Virus record (IMG/VR): IMGVR_UViG_3300034117_000688
Coordinates: 1 to 26,899 of that record
DNA from: a virus
Length of the DNA: 26,899 nucleotides
Strand: one strand, 5' to 3'
Part shown: positions 17,748-25,253 of the stretch, in pieces
Numbering within the stretch: position 1 is the first letter of the stretch
How the letters are laid out: each line of letters opens with the position of its first letter
Made by a program: the position numbers and the translations under genes
Notes under the pieces: generated by a model
Told to the model about the DNA's origin: nothing
Database searches by the model: none
The model's input: only the letters and a program-made list of their open reading frames with translations

Positions 17748-18740
17748 TTAGGCCCAAAGAGTTGGGTCTTTTTGTAATTCTGTCCAATACATCGTAAATT
17801 TTTTAATTCTGTCATCTAATCCATTGTAACCGCCATTAATTCGTTTTGTTATAACTTTTATAGTAACTGTGGTTGAATCTTTACATTTTTCTCCCAATTT
17901 ATTTGCTTTCCAAAATAAGCACGCAGTATCCGCATAATACTTAGAACCTACTAATGTTGGATTACCTTCAAAATCATCCCCAGCGATTGGTCCGAATTTT
18001 TTATAATTAGCTCTTCCGGTTAATTGTATATACCCTCTACCTTTATATCGTTTACCATCACCAGGTTGCGTATTACCCAAATCCTTCCTACCTTCATATG
18101 CAGTTCCAGATGCAATTTCTTCTTTATATACGAAATTACCAGATTCATGGTTAGTTTGTGCCAAAAAATGAGCTCTTTCTAATGGTGTTTTTGCTAAACC
18201 ATATTTTCTCATAGCCGCTACTAATTCACTTGGTACTTTTATCTTTGTTTTGTAATTTGGAACTGGAGGAATGTTATCTTTAGGCTTTTCCTCTTCTGCC
18301 AATGGAGGGTCAGGTTCCTTTTCAGCATCCGCTGTAATTCGTTCCTCAACACTAGTCTGTTCCTCCTCACTTGGTATTGGTGCATCTTCTGGAAGTGAAT
18401 ATGCTTCAGCGGATGCTTCGTTTATATCTGAACCTTCTAAAGATGCTTCTTCTGATGCCACTAATTGAGCATCCGTCATTTCTATTTCAGTTGTATCTAC
18501 TTCCGCAACATCGGCTATTTCTTCAGGTGTTTCCGATGCAGTTGATGCAGCTCCCCCAGGTCTAGATGGAGTTACCATGTATGAGGACCACATTATAACA
18601 CCAGGACCAGGAGTTCCAAGTGGCGGATATAGTGATACGGTATTTATAATACCACTCACAGTAGATAAATGCAATGTTGCATATGATATAAAATCATCTA
18701 CTATAATTGCCGAATTTTTTGTTGGAGGTATTACTGACAT
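17748..18740 (-). CDS. GH19 chitinase/muramidase-type tail lysin
   Basis: The protein has 330 residues in three parts. Residues 1-65 are a small beta-rich domain (PPTKNSAIIVDDFISYATLH, ending GPGVIMWSSYMV). Residues 66-165 are a strongly acidic Glu/Ala/Pro linker. Residues 166-330 are a GH19 catalytic domain: AHFLAQTNHESGNF with the probable catalytic acid E199, RYKGRGYIQLTGRANYKKF at 231-249, and TKRINGGYNGLDDR at 298-311. GH19 phage enzymes cut the glycan backbone of peptidoglycan. It sits 2 nt after another wall hydrolase and in the spike/baseplate unit, not next to an obvious holin, so a virion-borne lysin used at entry is likely, though release at lysis is possible. No signal peptide is seen. 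The domain call is strong. Confidence 0.88.
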   Translation of the reverse strand: MSVIPPTKNSAIIVDDFISYATLHLSTVSGIINTVSLYPPLGTPGPGVIMWSSYMVTPSRPGGAASTASETPEEIADVAEVDTTEIEMTDAQLVASEEASLEGSDINEASAEAYSLPEDAPIPSEEEQTSVEERITADAEKEPDPPLAEEEKPKDNIPPVPNYKTKIKVPSELVAAMRKYGLAKTPLERAHFLAQTNHESGNFVYKEEIASGTAYEGRKDLGNTQPGDGKRYKGRGYIQLTGRANYKKFGPIAGDDFEGNPTLVGSKYYADTACLFWKANKLGEKCKDSTTVTIKVITKRINGGYNGLDDRIKKFTMYWTELQKDPTLWA

Positions 18741-18742
18741 TT

Positions 18743-19975
18743 TTAAGCCGTTTTATTTTTTTCTGATGTTACTACGCTTTTACCGTTTTCATTTAATCTC
18801 CACAATGCAATAGATGATTTATCTACCCAATTTGCTTGTATTTTATTTTGAGTAAAATCACTAACCCATTTCCAACCTGTCCAAACTTGTATGTGGCCAT
18901 ACTTTTTATCATTATACCCCATTACTATAATATCACCAACTTGCCATTTTGTAGAATCTAATGTATATTCATCGCCAACATTAACTTTATCATTATAATA
19001 AGATTTACCACCGATGTTAGTAGCAAACGATGAACGCCCTCCACCAGTTGATGGATTCTTAAATGAGAACCAATCTGCGTTTCCACTAAGAGTTCCTAAT
19101 CCTTTAACACCGGTTAATGCCACAACTACTGCTTGAGTTCCCTGTGGACAAAGTCCATGTATATCCGAGTTGAATCCTATTCTTAAATTTTCATAACTAA
19201 TTCTTGGATTTTTGCCCAATTTGGGGCCCCACGCTCCGGCTTTTTTTAATAATTCATCTAAGTTTTTATATCCACTTTTTAAAGCGGTGTCATTTTCTAA
19301 TTTTTTTGCAGGTGGTAATTTTTCTTCGGATAATACCTTTTGGTCATATAACGCTTTATCAATTATTTCTGCTTTAGTATTATCCATTTCAGTTATTATA
19401 GAAGCACTTTCATCATCACCTGCTATTACTAAATCCGATTGTATAATTTCTTCGTTTATTTTTTCTGGATCTGGATTTATTATTTCTTGAACATCTGGAT
19501 CATTTTTATCCAATGGTATTTCGTTCCAATCTAATTTATCATATGGAGATTGTACATCATCGTTGGATATTGCCGCGGCTGCAGCTGGTGTTGGAGGTGT
19601 CCATTGCCCAGGATTTACTACCATATTAGATACAACCGAAACATTTGATACCGCACCAGGAGCGGGAATTACCGGTGTTGGAAAGTTATTCATAGTTGCA
19701 CCAGACCAATACGCAATTACACCCTTACCCATTTCACCAACCAAATCATATGGGGCAGTTGATGTTTGGCCTTTTTGCAAAGCAGCTTTAAATAATTGTT
19801 GCATTGCATCTACGTTTCCCTTTTGTAAAGATATTTGATGAAGTGAATCCTTTCCTCGTTTAATAGCAGCATCATATTCAGTTGCATATGTTTTTGCAAC
19901 CGTATCAATATCTGCAATACTTTCGGGACTATTAGAAAGATTTAATATATTATTTTTAAATGTTTGCCAAGACAT
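18743..19975 (-). CDS. Tail-associated Cys/His peptidase (CHAP/NlpC-like)
   Basis: The 410-residue protein has a helical N-terminus (1-70) and then a segment MGKGVIAYWSGATMNNFPTP that parallels the GPGVIMW segment of the next gene. A Pro/Ala-rich and then acidic linker (about 125-230) and a C-terminal peptidase-like domain (235-400) follow. That domain has a probable nucleophile in GLCPQGTQAVV (C276), a WQVGDIIVMGY strand and the histidine in KYGHIQVWTGWKWVSDF (H361), the order expected of CHAP or NlpC/P60 amidases and endopeptidases. It would cut peptide bonds of peptidoglycan and complement the GH19 enzyme encoded 2 nt downstream. It has no signal peptide. The fold is a confident guess; the exact family and the third catalytic residue are uncertain. 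Confidence 0.78.
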   Translation of the reverse strand: MSWQTFKNNILNLSNSPESIADIDTVAKTYATEYDAAIKRGKDSLHQISLQKGNVDAMQQLFKAALQKGQTSTAPYDLVGEMGKGVIAYWSGATMNNFPTPVIPAPGAVSNVSVVSNMVVNPGQWTPPTPAAAAAISNDDVQSPYDKLDWNEIPLDKNDPDVQEIINPDPEKINEEIIQSDLVIAGDDESASIITEMDNTKAEIIDKALYDQKVLSEEKLPPAKKLENDTALKSGYKNLDELLKKAGAWGPKLGKNPRISYENLRIGFNSDIHGLCPQGTQAVVVALTGVKGLGTLSGNADWFSFKNPSTGGGRSSFATNIGGKSYYNDKVNVGDEYTLDSTKWQVGDIIVMGYNDKKYGHIQVWTGWKWVSDFTQNKIQANWVDKSSIALWRLNENGKSVVTSEKNKTA

Positions 19976-19993
19976 AATTAACTATTTTGTTTA

Positions 19994-20911
19994 TTAAGCA
20001 TCATCTTCTACTTCATTACAATATCTAGTAGCCACGTCTATTCCACTTTCTGCAGTTTTCTTTGCAAAATTCTGAATTTTATATGAAAATGGGTCTTTTT
20101 TATCATGTACAGATGTATAATAAACCCCAACACTATCTCTTTGTTGATAAAAATAAAATCTATTTCCATTTTTAGGAGTATCATATGATTTGATAAATTT
20201 CATAGGTGTTGATAAATCAGGTTTTCCTATTGTTTCGTTTGATTTCGCCAATGCTGCTTTGGCTGCGTCTTGAGTAGCTTTTGCATCAGTGACCGCCAAT
20301 TCAGTTGTTTTATTAATTATTAATTTATCTTTTTCTACTCCACTTAATGGTTTACTTATATTTCCTTCTTGAATATTTTTTATTTCATTTTGCACACTTT
20401 GTTTAGCTTTTTCTGCCATTGCGGTTGCTTTTTCTTCTACACTCGCGATTCCTTTATTTACTTTATCTTGTGCATCTGATACTATTTTTTGTGCTTTCTC
20501 TTGAGCGGAAGCAATTGTTGATTGAACTTTTGCCTGTGCTCCAGCTACAGCCGCTTGCCCTTTTGCAGCCAATGCCTGTCCTTTTGCAGCCAATTGTTTT
20601 GCTTTGGCCGATGCGTTTGCCAATTTATCTTTGAATTTACTATTTTTAAATTTTTTAGGAACTGGTAGTTTTTTTGTTTTGAATTCAGGAACACCAGGTA
20701 GTTTAGGTATATTTGGTATCTTTGGAAGTTGTGGAATTTTTGATTGCAAATCACTCACCGCAGATGTAGCTGCGCCAACCGCATTTGATGCTGCGGCTTG
20801 AGCATTGCCAACCGCCGCTGTTGCAGTTGCTTGGGCATTACCAACCGCCGCTGTTGCAGTTGATTGTGCTTGGTTTTTTAAATCAGTAGCTTGTCCAGTT
20901 AAATTTTCCAT
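19994..20911 (-). CDS. Ala-rich repeat protein of the spike/lysin module
   Basis: The 305-residue protein opens with 11-residue repeats (TATAAVGNAQA and variants). A Pro-rich element (IPQLPKIPNIPKLPGVPEF) follows, then a long Ala/Lys/Gln helix with AAKGQALAAKGQAAVAGAQA and AQEKAQKIVSDAQDKV. The C-terminal 60 residues are different and globular (NRFYFYQQRDSVGVYYTSVH). The helical part resembles rods and apolipoprotein-like repeats more than any enzyme. It lies between the gp5-like gene (1 nt gap) and the two lysins, so it could be a hub, chaperone or connector that links the lysins to the spike. I do not recognise a family, and no transmembrane segment is seen. Confidence 0.7.
   Translation of the reverse strand: MENLTGQATDLKNQAQSTATAAVGNAQATATAAVGNAQAAASNAVGAATSAVSDLQSKIPQLPKIPNIPKLPGVPEFKTKKLPVPKKFKNSKFKDKLANASAKAKQLAAKGQALAAKGQAAVAGAQAKVQSTIASAQEKAQKIVSDAQDKVNKGIASVEEKATAMAEKAKQSVQNEIKNIQEGNISKPLSGVEKDKLIINKTTELAVTDAKATQDAAKAALAKSNETIGKPDLSTPMKFIKSYDTPKNGNRFYFYQQRDSVGVYYTSVHDKKDPFSYKIQNFAKKTAESGIDVATRYCNEVEDDA
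20769..20866 (-). repeat. 33-bp tandem repeat inside the Ala-rich gene
   Basis: Three tandem units of 33 bp encode the 11-residue repeat. The two nearest the gene start (about 20802-20830 and 20835-20863 on the plus strand) are identical over almost all of 29 bases. The third (about 20769-20801) has diverged. The near-identity at DNA level indicates a recent duplication. Confidence 0.75.
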
Positions 20912-20912
20912 A

Positions 20913-22157
20913 TTAAGATGTTTGATTTAATTTACTTAAGATATTATTTAGCTTTGATTTTATTTTATTAAATGTAGGTAGGTTTTCAGGTCCTACTTTA
21001 GATGGTCCAGACGGTGTTAAATAATTTTGTGCAACTATTGCATCTATAAGTTCTGCTAATAATTCAACTAATTTTGTTCCTTTAACCAATGGTTCTAATT
21101 CAGTATCTCCTAAAAATATAGAACCCTTACCACTATGAATGGCGAAATCTCTATCGTTTGTTATAAAATTAACATTATCTTTTGTACTAACATCAATACC
21201 ACCCTTATTATCTATTGAGAGTCCACCATCTGAAATAAATCCATAATTCTTTTTTGAATAGAATAACATTTCTCCACTTTTTGCAGATAAAATTATTCTA
21301 TCCGAATTTAAAAGTATTTGGTCACCTATTAATTTATCTGGATAGTTTTCAAACGATTCTGGCTTTGTTTCAAAATTACCTTTACCCTTATCATCTAATT
21401 TACCTGGAACAAATCCCAATTGAAACTTATCTGATGTGATAGCTATTATACTCCCATCTCGATTTATATCTTCTTTGGTTACCTCATTATCTAATAATTT
21501 TTTAGAATCTGCGTTTTCCCCATTTCTTATTATAATTACAGGTGAATATTTCTTTTCATCGTTATTATATCCAGAAAATCTAATTGATTGTCCAAATCTA
21601 CTTTCAAATAAAGTATCACCTTCCCATAATTTTAATTTGTGAATACCTTTTTCATATTTAAAATAATCACCATAATTATCATACTTTGCGGATTCATTTG
21701 TATTACTTCTGGTTATTCCGGTCGATTGTACTTTTGAGTAATCTTTTGATGTATTTGTATCTGCTTTTACCGGATTAAATAATTTGGATATTGCATTCAT
21801 ATCCGCATTTACAAATGGTGTTAGTTCAGGACCAATTCGTTTGTAATAGGTAGTACCACCTGCTCCGTTTATAATTTCAACAGCTTCATTTTTTACTGGA
21901 AGTGTTTTAAAGTTTTTATCTAATGGATATGCAATAGGTAAACTGGCCTCATCAGTTGCTAATTGTCCTGTTAATTTGTATTCAATTGCTCCAATAAAAA
22001 TTGATTCTTTGTTTTTAGAATCTTCTCTATTTTTTAAATATGGGTGAGTTTCATCTAATATTATACTATAAACTATACCCTGGCGTTTTTCACTATTAGT
22101 TGCCGTTGCTTGACTGGATTGTACAGCCGATACACTAGCATTTTGCAATCCTGACAT
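20913..22157 (-). CDS. 5: gp5-like baseplate spike protein without lysozyme domain
   Basis: The 414-residue protein starts with a Ser/Ala/Gln-rich leader and then an OB-fold-like region at about 26-115: QGIVYSIILDETHPYLK, SIFIGAIEYKL and PLDKNFKTLPVKNEAVEII. The C-terminal third has the regular beta pattern of gp5/VgrG needles: DQILLNSDRIILSAKSGEML, DGGLSIDNKGGIDVST, DRDFAIHSGKGSIFLGD, then EPLVKGTKLVELL. T4 gp5 carries a lysozyme between these parts. Here that place is taken by an unrelated linker, and wall hydrolases are encoded separately downstream. It starts 1 nt after 22159-22551. The spike assignment fits sequence and context but is by eye. Confidence 0.68.
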   Translation of the reverse strand: MSGLQNASVSAVQSSQATATNSEKRQGIVYSIILDETHPYLKNREDSKNKESIFIGAIEYKLTGQLATDEASLPIAYPLDKNFKTLPVKNEAVEIINGAGGTTYYKRIGPELTPFVNADMNAISKLFNPVKADTNTSKDYSKVQSTGITRSNTNESAKYDNYGDYFKYEKGIHKLKLWEGDTLFESRFGQSIRFSGYNNDEKKYSPVIIIRNGENADSKKLLDNEVTKEDINRDGSIIAITSDKFQLGFVPGKLDDKGKGNFETKPESFENYPDKLIGDQILLNSDRIILSAKSGEMLFYSKKNYGFISDGGLSIDNKGGIDVSTKDNVNFITNDRDFAIHSGKGSIFLGDTELEPLVKGTKLVELLAELIDAIVAQNYLTPSGPSKVGPENLPTFNKIKSKLNNILSKLNQTS

Positions 22158-22158
22158 G

Positions 22159-22551
22159 CTATTTTATTTTTTGTTTTAACTCATCTAACTCAAATTCCAA
22201 ATCATCAACTCTTTCTACTTGTTCTTTAGTTTCTTCCAAATCTTTAAGCAATTGTTCTTTCTCAAATGCTGATAGAAATCCTTCTTGTCCTTCGGTTTTC
22301 TTTTCTGATGCCATAATCTTAGTTGCGATTGTTGCTAACTTAACCAATTGGTCATCGTTCCTAACTGAACTATCAATTAAACCACCAATTACAGGACCTA
22401 AAGTTCCCATATCACCTGCGTGTCTAACCATTTTCTTTAATTCCTCAATTAGAGCACTAATCTTTGTTTTTTTAGAAACTTGGTTGTTATAGATATCTTC
22501 AAAAAGACCACCTAATGATTTACCTTTGAATAATTCGAATTCTGTTGACAT
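22159..22551 (-). CDS. Coiled-coil protein leading the spike/lysin unit, unknown function
   Basis: The 130-residue protein begins MSTEFELFKGKSLGGLFEDI, has a middle helical region with MGTLGPVIGGLIDSS, and ends in a charged coiled coil (EKEQLLKDLEETKEQVERVD onward). No cysteine, membrane segment or catalytic motif is visible. It is the first gene after the ATATTTATA element at 22578-22586, and the gp5-like gene follows after 1 nt. A structural or assembly role in the baseplate hub is the natural inference. I do not recognise a named family. Confidence 0.68.
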   Translation of the reverse strand: MSTEFELFKGKSLGGLFEDIYNNQVSKKTKISALIEELKKMVRHAGDMGTLGPVIGGLIDSSVRNDDQLVKLATIATKIMASEKKTEGQEGFLSAFEKEQLLKDLEETKEQVERVDDLEFELDELKQKIK

Positions 22552-22577
22552 ATTAATATATTTACATTTTGTATGTA

Positions 22578-22586
22578 TATAAATAT
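22578..22586 (-). promoter_or_regulatory. ATATTTATA motif, candidate phage late promoter (copy 2)
   Basis: The minus strand reads AACCATATTTATATACATAC in the 56-nt gap between the Ntn-hydrolase gene and the gene at 22159-22551. The nonamer is 26 nt before the ATG at 22551. Confidence 0.55.
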
Positions 22587-22607
22587 GGTTCTATAAAAAT
22601 GTTGAAA

Positions 22608-23423
22608 TTAAATTGAGATTACTTCGATTGTAATCTTAGGTTGATATCCTTCAGGCAGTTGTCTATTAATACCTTTGAATTCATTTACTTTACCCTTAAA
22701 GTAAGTTATTTGCAATACCTTATCGGTCAGGTTCATTACAGTTTGAGATGATGTAGACATTTCTTCCGTATCTCTTTTCATATTAAGAGCTGGTTTCTTT
22801 GGAAAGTATTCCTTTCTCATAGCGTGTGCTATTTCTTTCCAATCTTCTATTTTATCAACTGATTTCTCTGCTGATATTTTTCTCAATTGTGAACTTAGAT
22901 ATTTCTCACCGCTTGTGTATCCAGCATCAGTGAACATATGTCCGTGATTTGTACGAACAACAGGTGATTCGGTATTTTGAAGTTTAACATCAGGCTTATG
23001 CTTTGATGTAGTTTCAATACTAACCATATGTTTTGGAGATGATACAAATGTATGACCTTTTAAAGACATCCCACTCTTGCCCTTATATGATAGTGTAGCT
23101 CTTACTGCGGCCATTAGAGTAGGTTGCTTAATGATATTTCTCATCTTATCACCATCAGGACCTGGCTTTCCACCTTTCTTTACAATCTTATGTTCGGCTT
23201 CATCGTGTCCAACTAATAGTGCTGAGTTTACAACACCAATTCCGTTTTCGTTTAAACCCTCACTCCAATCCGTTATTAAATCATGTAGATATGCAACTTC
23301 CACACCATCAATGATAGTATGTACGATTTCTAAAGATGGATTATACGCTCTATCTCTATTTTTAGCTAGGATAAACTTATCTTTAATTTCTTTAGATACA
23401 ATAATACACTCTGAAAGTTTCAT
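22608..23423 (-). CDS. Ntn-hydrolase, C45/choloylglycine-hydrolase-like
   Basis: From the ATG at 23423 the protein has 271 residues and begins MKLSECIIVSKEIKDKF. C6 is the probable N-terminal nucleophile after processing. AKNRDRAYNP (20-29), GLNENGIGVVNSAL (56-69) and VVRTNHGHMF (155-164) match the order NxD, NE-GL-V-N and TNH seen in C45 acyltransferases and penicillin/bile-salt acylases. Such enzymes hydrolyse or transfer an amide-linked acyl group; the substrate here is unknown. An upstream ATG at 23447 would add eight residues and overlap the previous gene by 20 nt. The inner ATG, 4 nt after the previous stop, puts the cysteine near the N-terminus as the family needs. The residues before it, LSE, match the L-x-E rule of T4-type prohead protease. 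The family is likely; the role in the phage is unknown. Confidence 0.72.
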   Translation of the reverse strand: MKLSECIIVSKEIKDKFILAKNRDRAYNPSLEIVHTIIDGVEVAYLHDLITDWSEGLNENGIGVVNSALLVGHDEAEHKIVKKGGKPGPDGDKMRNIIKQPTLMAAVRATLSYKGKSGMSLKGHTFVSSPKHMVSIETTSKHKPDVKLQNTESPVVRTNHGHMFTDAGYTSGEKYLSSQLRKISAEKSVDKIEDWKEIAHAMRKEYFPKKPALNMKRDTEEMSTSSQTVMNLTDKVLQITYFKGKVNEFKGINRQLPEGYQPKITIEVISI

Positions 23424-23427
23424 TTTA

Positions 23428-23985
23428 CTATTCGTTTGTTGATTCAAATAATCTAACAGAAAGAATTACATCTTTACCTATATTTAAATTTCTTACTTTA
23501 TGTCTTTCCAAATCATAAGATGGGTTACCAATTGTATTTGCTTTAGCAACTATACCATTTTTAATAAAGTGTGGTTGTAATCCAGAGTAGTTATCATCTC
23601 TAAACATGAAAACATTATTAGGTAATTCTTTGGATATTTTAATTATCTTCTTCAACCCTTCCTTACCCATAAAACAACCACCTTCGCATTTAGTACCACC
23701 ATAAGTTTTACCTTTTTGTAATGTTACTTCGGTTACTGTACTTTCTCCAAACATCCCTACAAAGTTACCTTGATATTTGTTACCAGGTTTTCCACTTATT
23801 GCTGTTGTGAAATCCATTCTATCTTTTAACTTTCCTTTAGATATAAAGTTAAAAAGTTTTTTAGCATTCAAATTGAAATCATCTATAAATTTTTGTACTG
23901 CAATTCCACGAGTACCAGTAAATCCAGCAATTCCCATTGCTTCTTTACTAGCTGTTTCTTTTAGTATATCTTTTAACTTTATCAT
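23428..23985 (-). CDS. Possible packaged internal protein with capsid-targeting-like leader
   Basis: This 185-residue protein begins MIKLKDILKETASKEA. The first ten residues, ending L-K-E, resemble the T4 capsid-targeting peptide (MKTYQEFIAE), which the prohead protease removes after L/I-x-E. The body is basic with RMDFTTAISGKPGN, a CEGGCFMGKEGLKK element holding the only close cysteine pair, and a basic C-terminal half (DLERHKVRNLNIGKDVILSV). No known enzyme motif is visible. It starts 1 nt after the gene at 23987-24259, which has the same kind of leader, and precedes the Ntn-hydrolase. A head-packaged protein is an inference from the leader only. Confidence 0.62.
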   Translation of the reverse strand: MIKLKDILKETASKEAMGIAGFTGTRGIAVQKFIDDFNLNAKKLFNFISKGKLKDRMDFTTAISGKPGNKYQGNFVGMFGESTVTEVTLQKGKTYGGTKCEGGCFMGKEGLKKIIKISKELPNNVFMFRDDNYSGLQPHFIKNGIVAKANTIGNPSYDLERHKVRNLNIGKDVILSVRLFESTNE

Positions 23986-23986
23986 A

Positions 23987-24259
23987 TTAAAATCCTATTG
24001 AAATTACATCACCATCCGCTTCAACCCAACGAATCTTTAATGCTAATAATTTTTTAAGAGTATCAGCTCCAAAACGATAACCAGTTCCAAAATTGCCTCT
24101 TGCTGGAATATCTACAACCATTCCGTGAATACCGGCAAAAATTTGAGAATGGTCTGCACCAATTACTTTTTGAAATGCCACAACCTGTTTTTGTTGAATA
24201 GGTTTTAATTCTTTGAATTTTACTTCAGATGCTTCGTTTAGTTGAGTAAGTTTTATCAT
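23987..24259 (-). CDS. Small protein with capsid-targeting-like leader
   Basis: The 90-residue protein begins MIKLTQLNEASEVKFKEL. The leader ends in L-N-E followed by Ala-Ser, an excellent fit to the T4 prohead protease rule (L/I-x-E, then a small residue). The mature part would be about 80 residues, with HGMVVDIPARGNFGTGYRFG in the middle and a beta-like end (RWVEADGDVISIGF). No known domain is recognised. It lies in a tight run of genes with MIKL starts (24271-24585 upstream, 23428-23985 downstream). A virion-internal role is plausible but unproven. Confidence 0.6.
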   Translation of the reverse strand: MIKLTQLNEASEVKFKELKPIQQKQVVAFQKVIGADHSQIFAGIHGMVVDIPARGNFGTGYRFGADTLKKLLALKIRWVEADGDVISIGF

Positions 24260-24270
24260 ATTATTTATTA

Positions 24271-24585
24271 TTAAAATGCTCCGTTTAATTCTTTAGCTGC
24301 ATCAGAACCATATTTTGATTTAAATTTATTCATTAAATCTTTTAAAATGTTATCTCTATACTTAGAAATCTCCGATGGCATTGAACCTTCTATTGTATGT
24401 ATTGTTTCTATTGCCTCTAATTTTTTAAAAGACTTTGTATCATTTAAAAATACTGATAATTCCATTACTGCACCAGTATGGTCATTTTTATCAGTTGATT
24501 TAGCTACTCTAGCCACTATTTGTTTAGTATCTAAAGATTCAGTTACTTTAGGTTTTCCAGTTACAATTCCCATTAATTTTATCAT
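24271..24585 (-). CDS. Small protein of the MIKL group, unknown function
   Basis: The 104-residue, mostly helical protein begins MIKLMGIVTGKPKVTESLDT. It shares only the MIKL start with its two downstream neighbours; the nearest E-S site (V-T-E-S) fits the prohead protease rule poorly. The body is charged with a Lys-rich C-terminus (LKDLMNKFKSKYGSDAAK). It follows the membrane protein gene by 1 nt and precedes the next gene by 11 nt, so it belongs to the unit led by the motif at 25254-25262. I do not recognise a family. Confidence 0.58.
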   Translation of the reverse strand: MIKLMGIVTGKPKVTESLDTKQIVARVAKSTDKNDHTGAVMELSVFLNDTKSFKKLEAIETIHTIEGSMPSEISKYRDNILKDLMNKFKSKYGSDAAKELNGAF

Positions 24586-24586
24586 C

Positions 24587-25234
24587 TTATTTCTTTAATT
24601 TAAGTTTCCAATAAACACCACCTCTAACGTATGGAGTAAATCCACCATTTGTACCATCGGTTGTTTGATTAGTAACACCCAAACCTAATTGGTATATCTT
24701 ATCTTTCTTAGTATTGATTAAAACGCCAGCTCCTACTGAACTTACAAAATCTGCTTTGTTGAATCCACCCTCTAAACCATAAAATAATTTAGTCTTAGGT
24801 AATTCTTTTACAATTGTAGTTTCTTTGATAGTTCTTTGCTTAACACTTGCGTTGAAAGTTCTACCTAAGATTTTGTTTTGTGAGATAGTATCATTTAAAG
24901 CAACAATACCTAATGAATCAGGTAAAACTAATGTATCTTTGTATAATACTTTTGAGTAATAGTCTTTTAATAAAGCCATAGTATCAATAACCGCTGGAAT
25001 GATTACTTCTTTCTCTACGATTGTTTCATGGTAGATATCTTCACCTTTCTTAGTTACCACTTTAGTCTTTACAATATCAATAGTATCAATATCGTGCTTA
25101 ATTACTTCATAAGCTTTACCAGCTATGAATACTTTCTTACCTGGCATAACTCCACCTGGGTTAAACCACTCCAATAAAACGAATATAATCAATACTGCGA
25201 TTGCTATATTCTTAAAGTTCAACAATTTTTTCAT
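24587..25234 (-). CDS. Single-span membrane protein with beta-rich C-terminus
   Basis: The 215-residue protein has a short basic start (MKKLLNFKN), a transmembrane segment at about 10-25 (IAIAVLIIFVLLEW) with no signal-peptidase site, and then PGGVMPGKKVFIAGKAYEVI. A long charged segment with many Thr/Val/Ile pairs (about 50-145) follows. The last 70 residues alternate like outer-membrane strands: LFYGLEGGFNK, SVGAGVLINT, YQLGLGVTN and YVRGGVYWKLKLKK. It would sit in the inner membrane with the rest in the periplasm, perhaps touching the outer membrane. I recall similar proteins in marine T4-like phages, all uncharacterised. A spanin-like role at lysis is one hypothesis. It is first in its unit after the motif at 25254-25262. 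Confidence 0.65.
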   Translation of the reverse strand: MKKLLNFKNIAIAVLIIFVLLEWFNPGGVMPGKKVFIAGKAYEVIKHDIDTIDIVKTKVVTKKGEDIYHETIVEKEVIIPAVIDTMALLKDYYSKVLYKDTLVLPDSLGIVALNDTISQNKILGRTFNASVKQRTIKETTIVKELPKTKLFYGLEGGFNKADFVSSVGAGVLINTKKDKIYQLGLGVTNQTTDGTNGGFTPYVRGGVYWKLKLKK

Positions 25235-25253
25235 AATATATTTGATTTGTGTG

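Noticed and set aside
20769-20866. Short repeats considered as a CRISPR array
   Set aside because: Units are tandem without spacers, in frame with the gene, and encode an 11-residue protein repeat.
23424-23447. Earlier ATG for the Ntn-hydrolase
   Set aside because: It overlaps the previous gene by 20 nt and moves the nucleophile cysteine away from the N-terminus; the ATG at 23423 is better placed.
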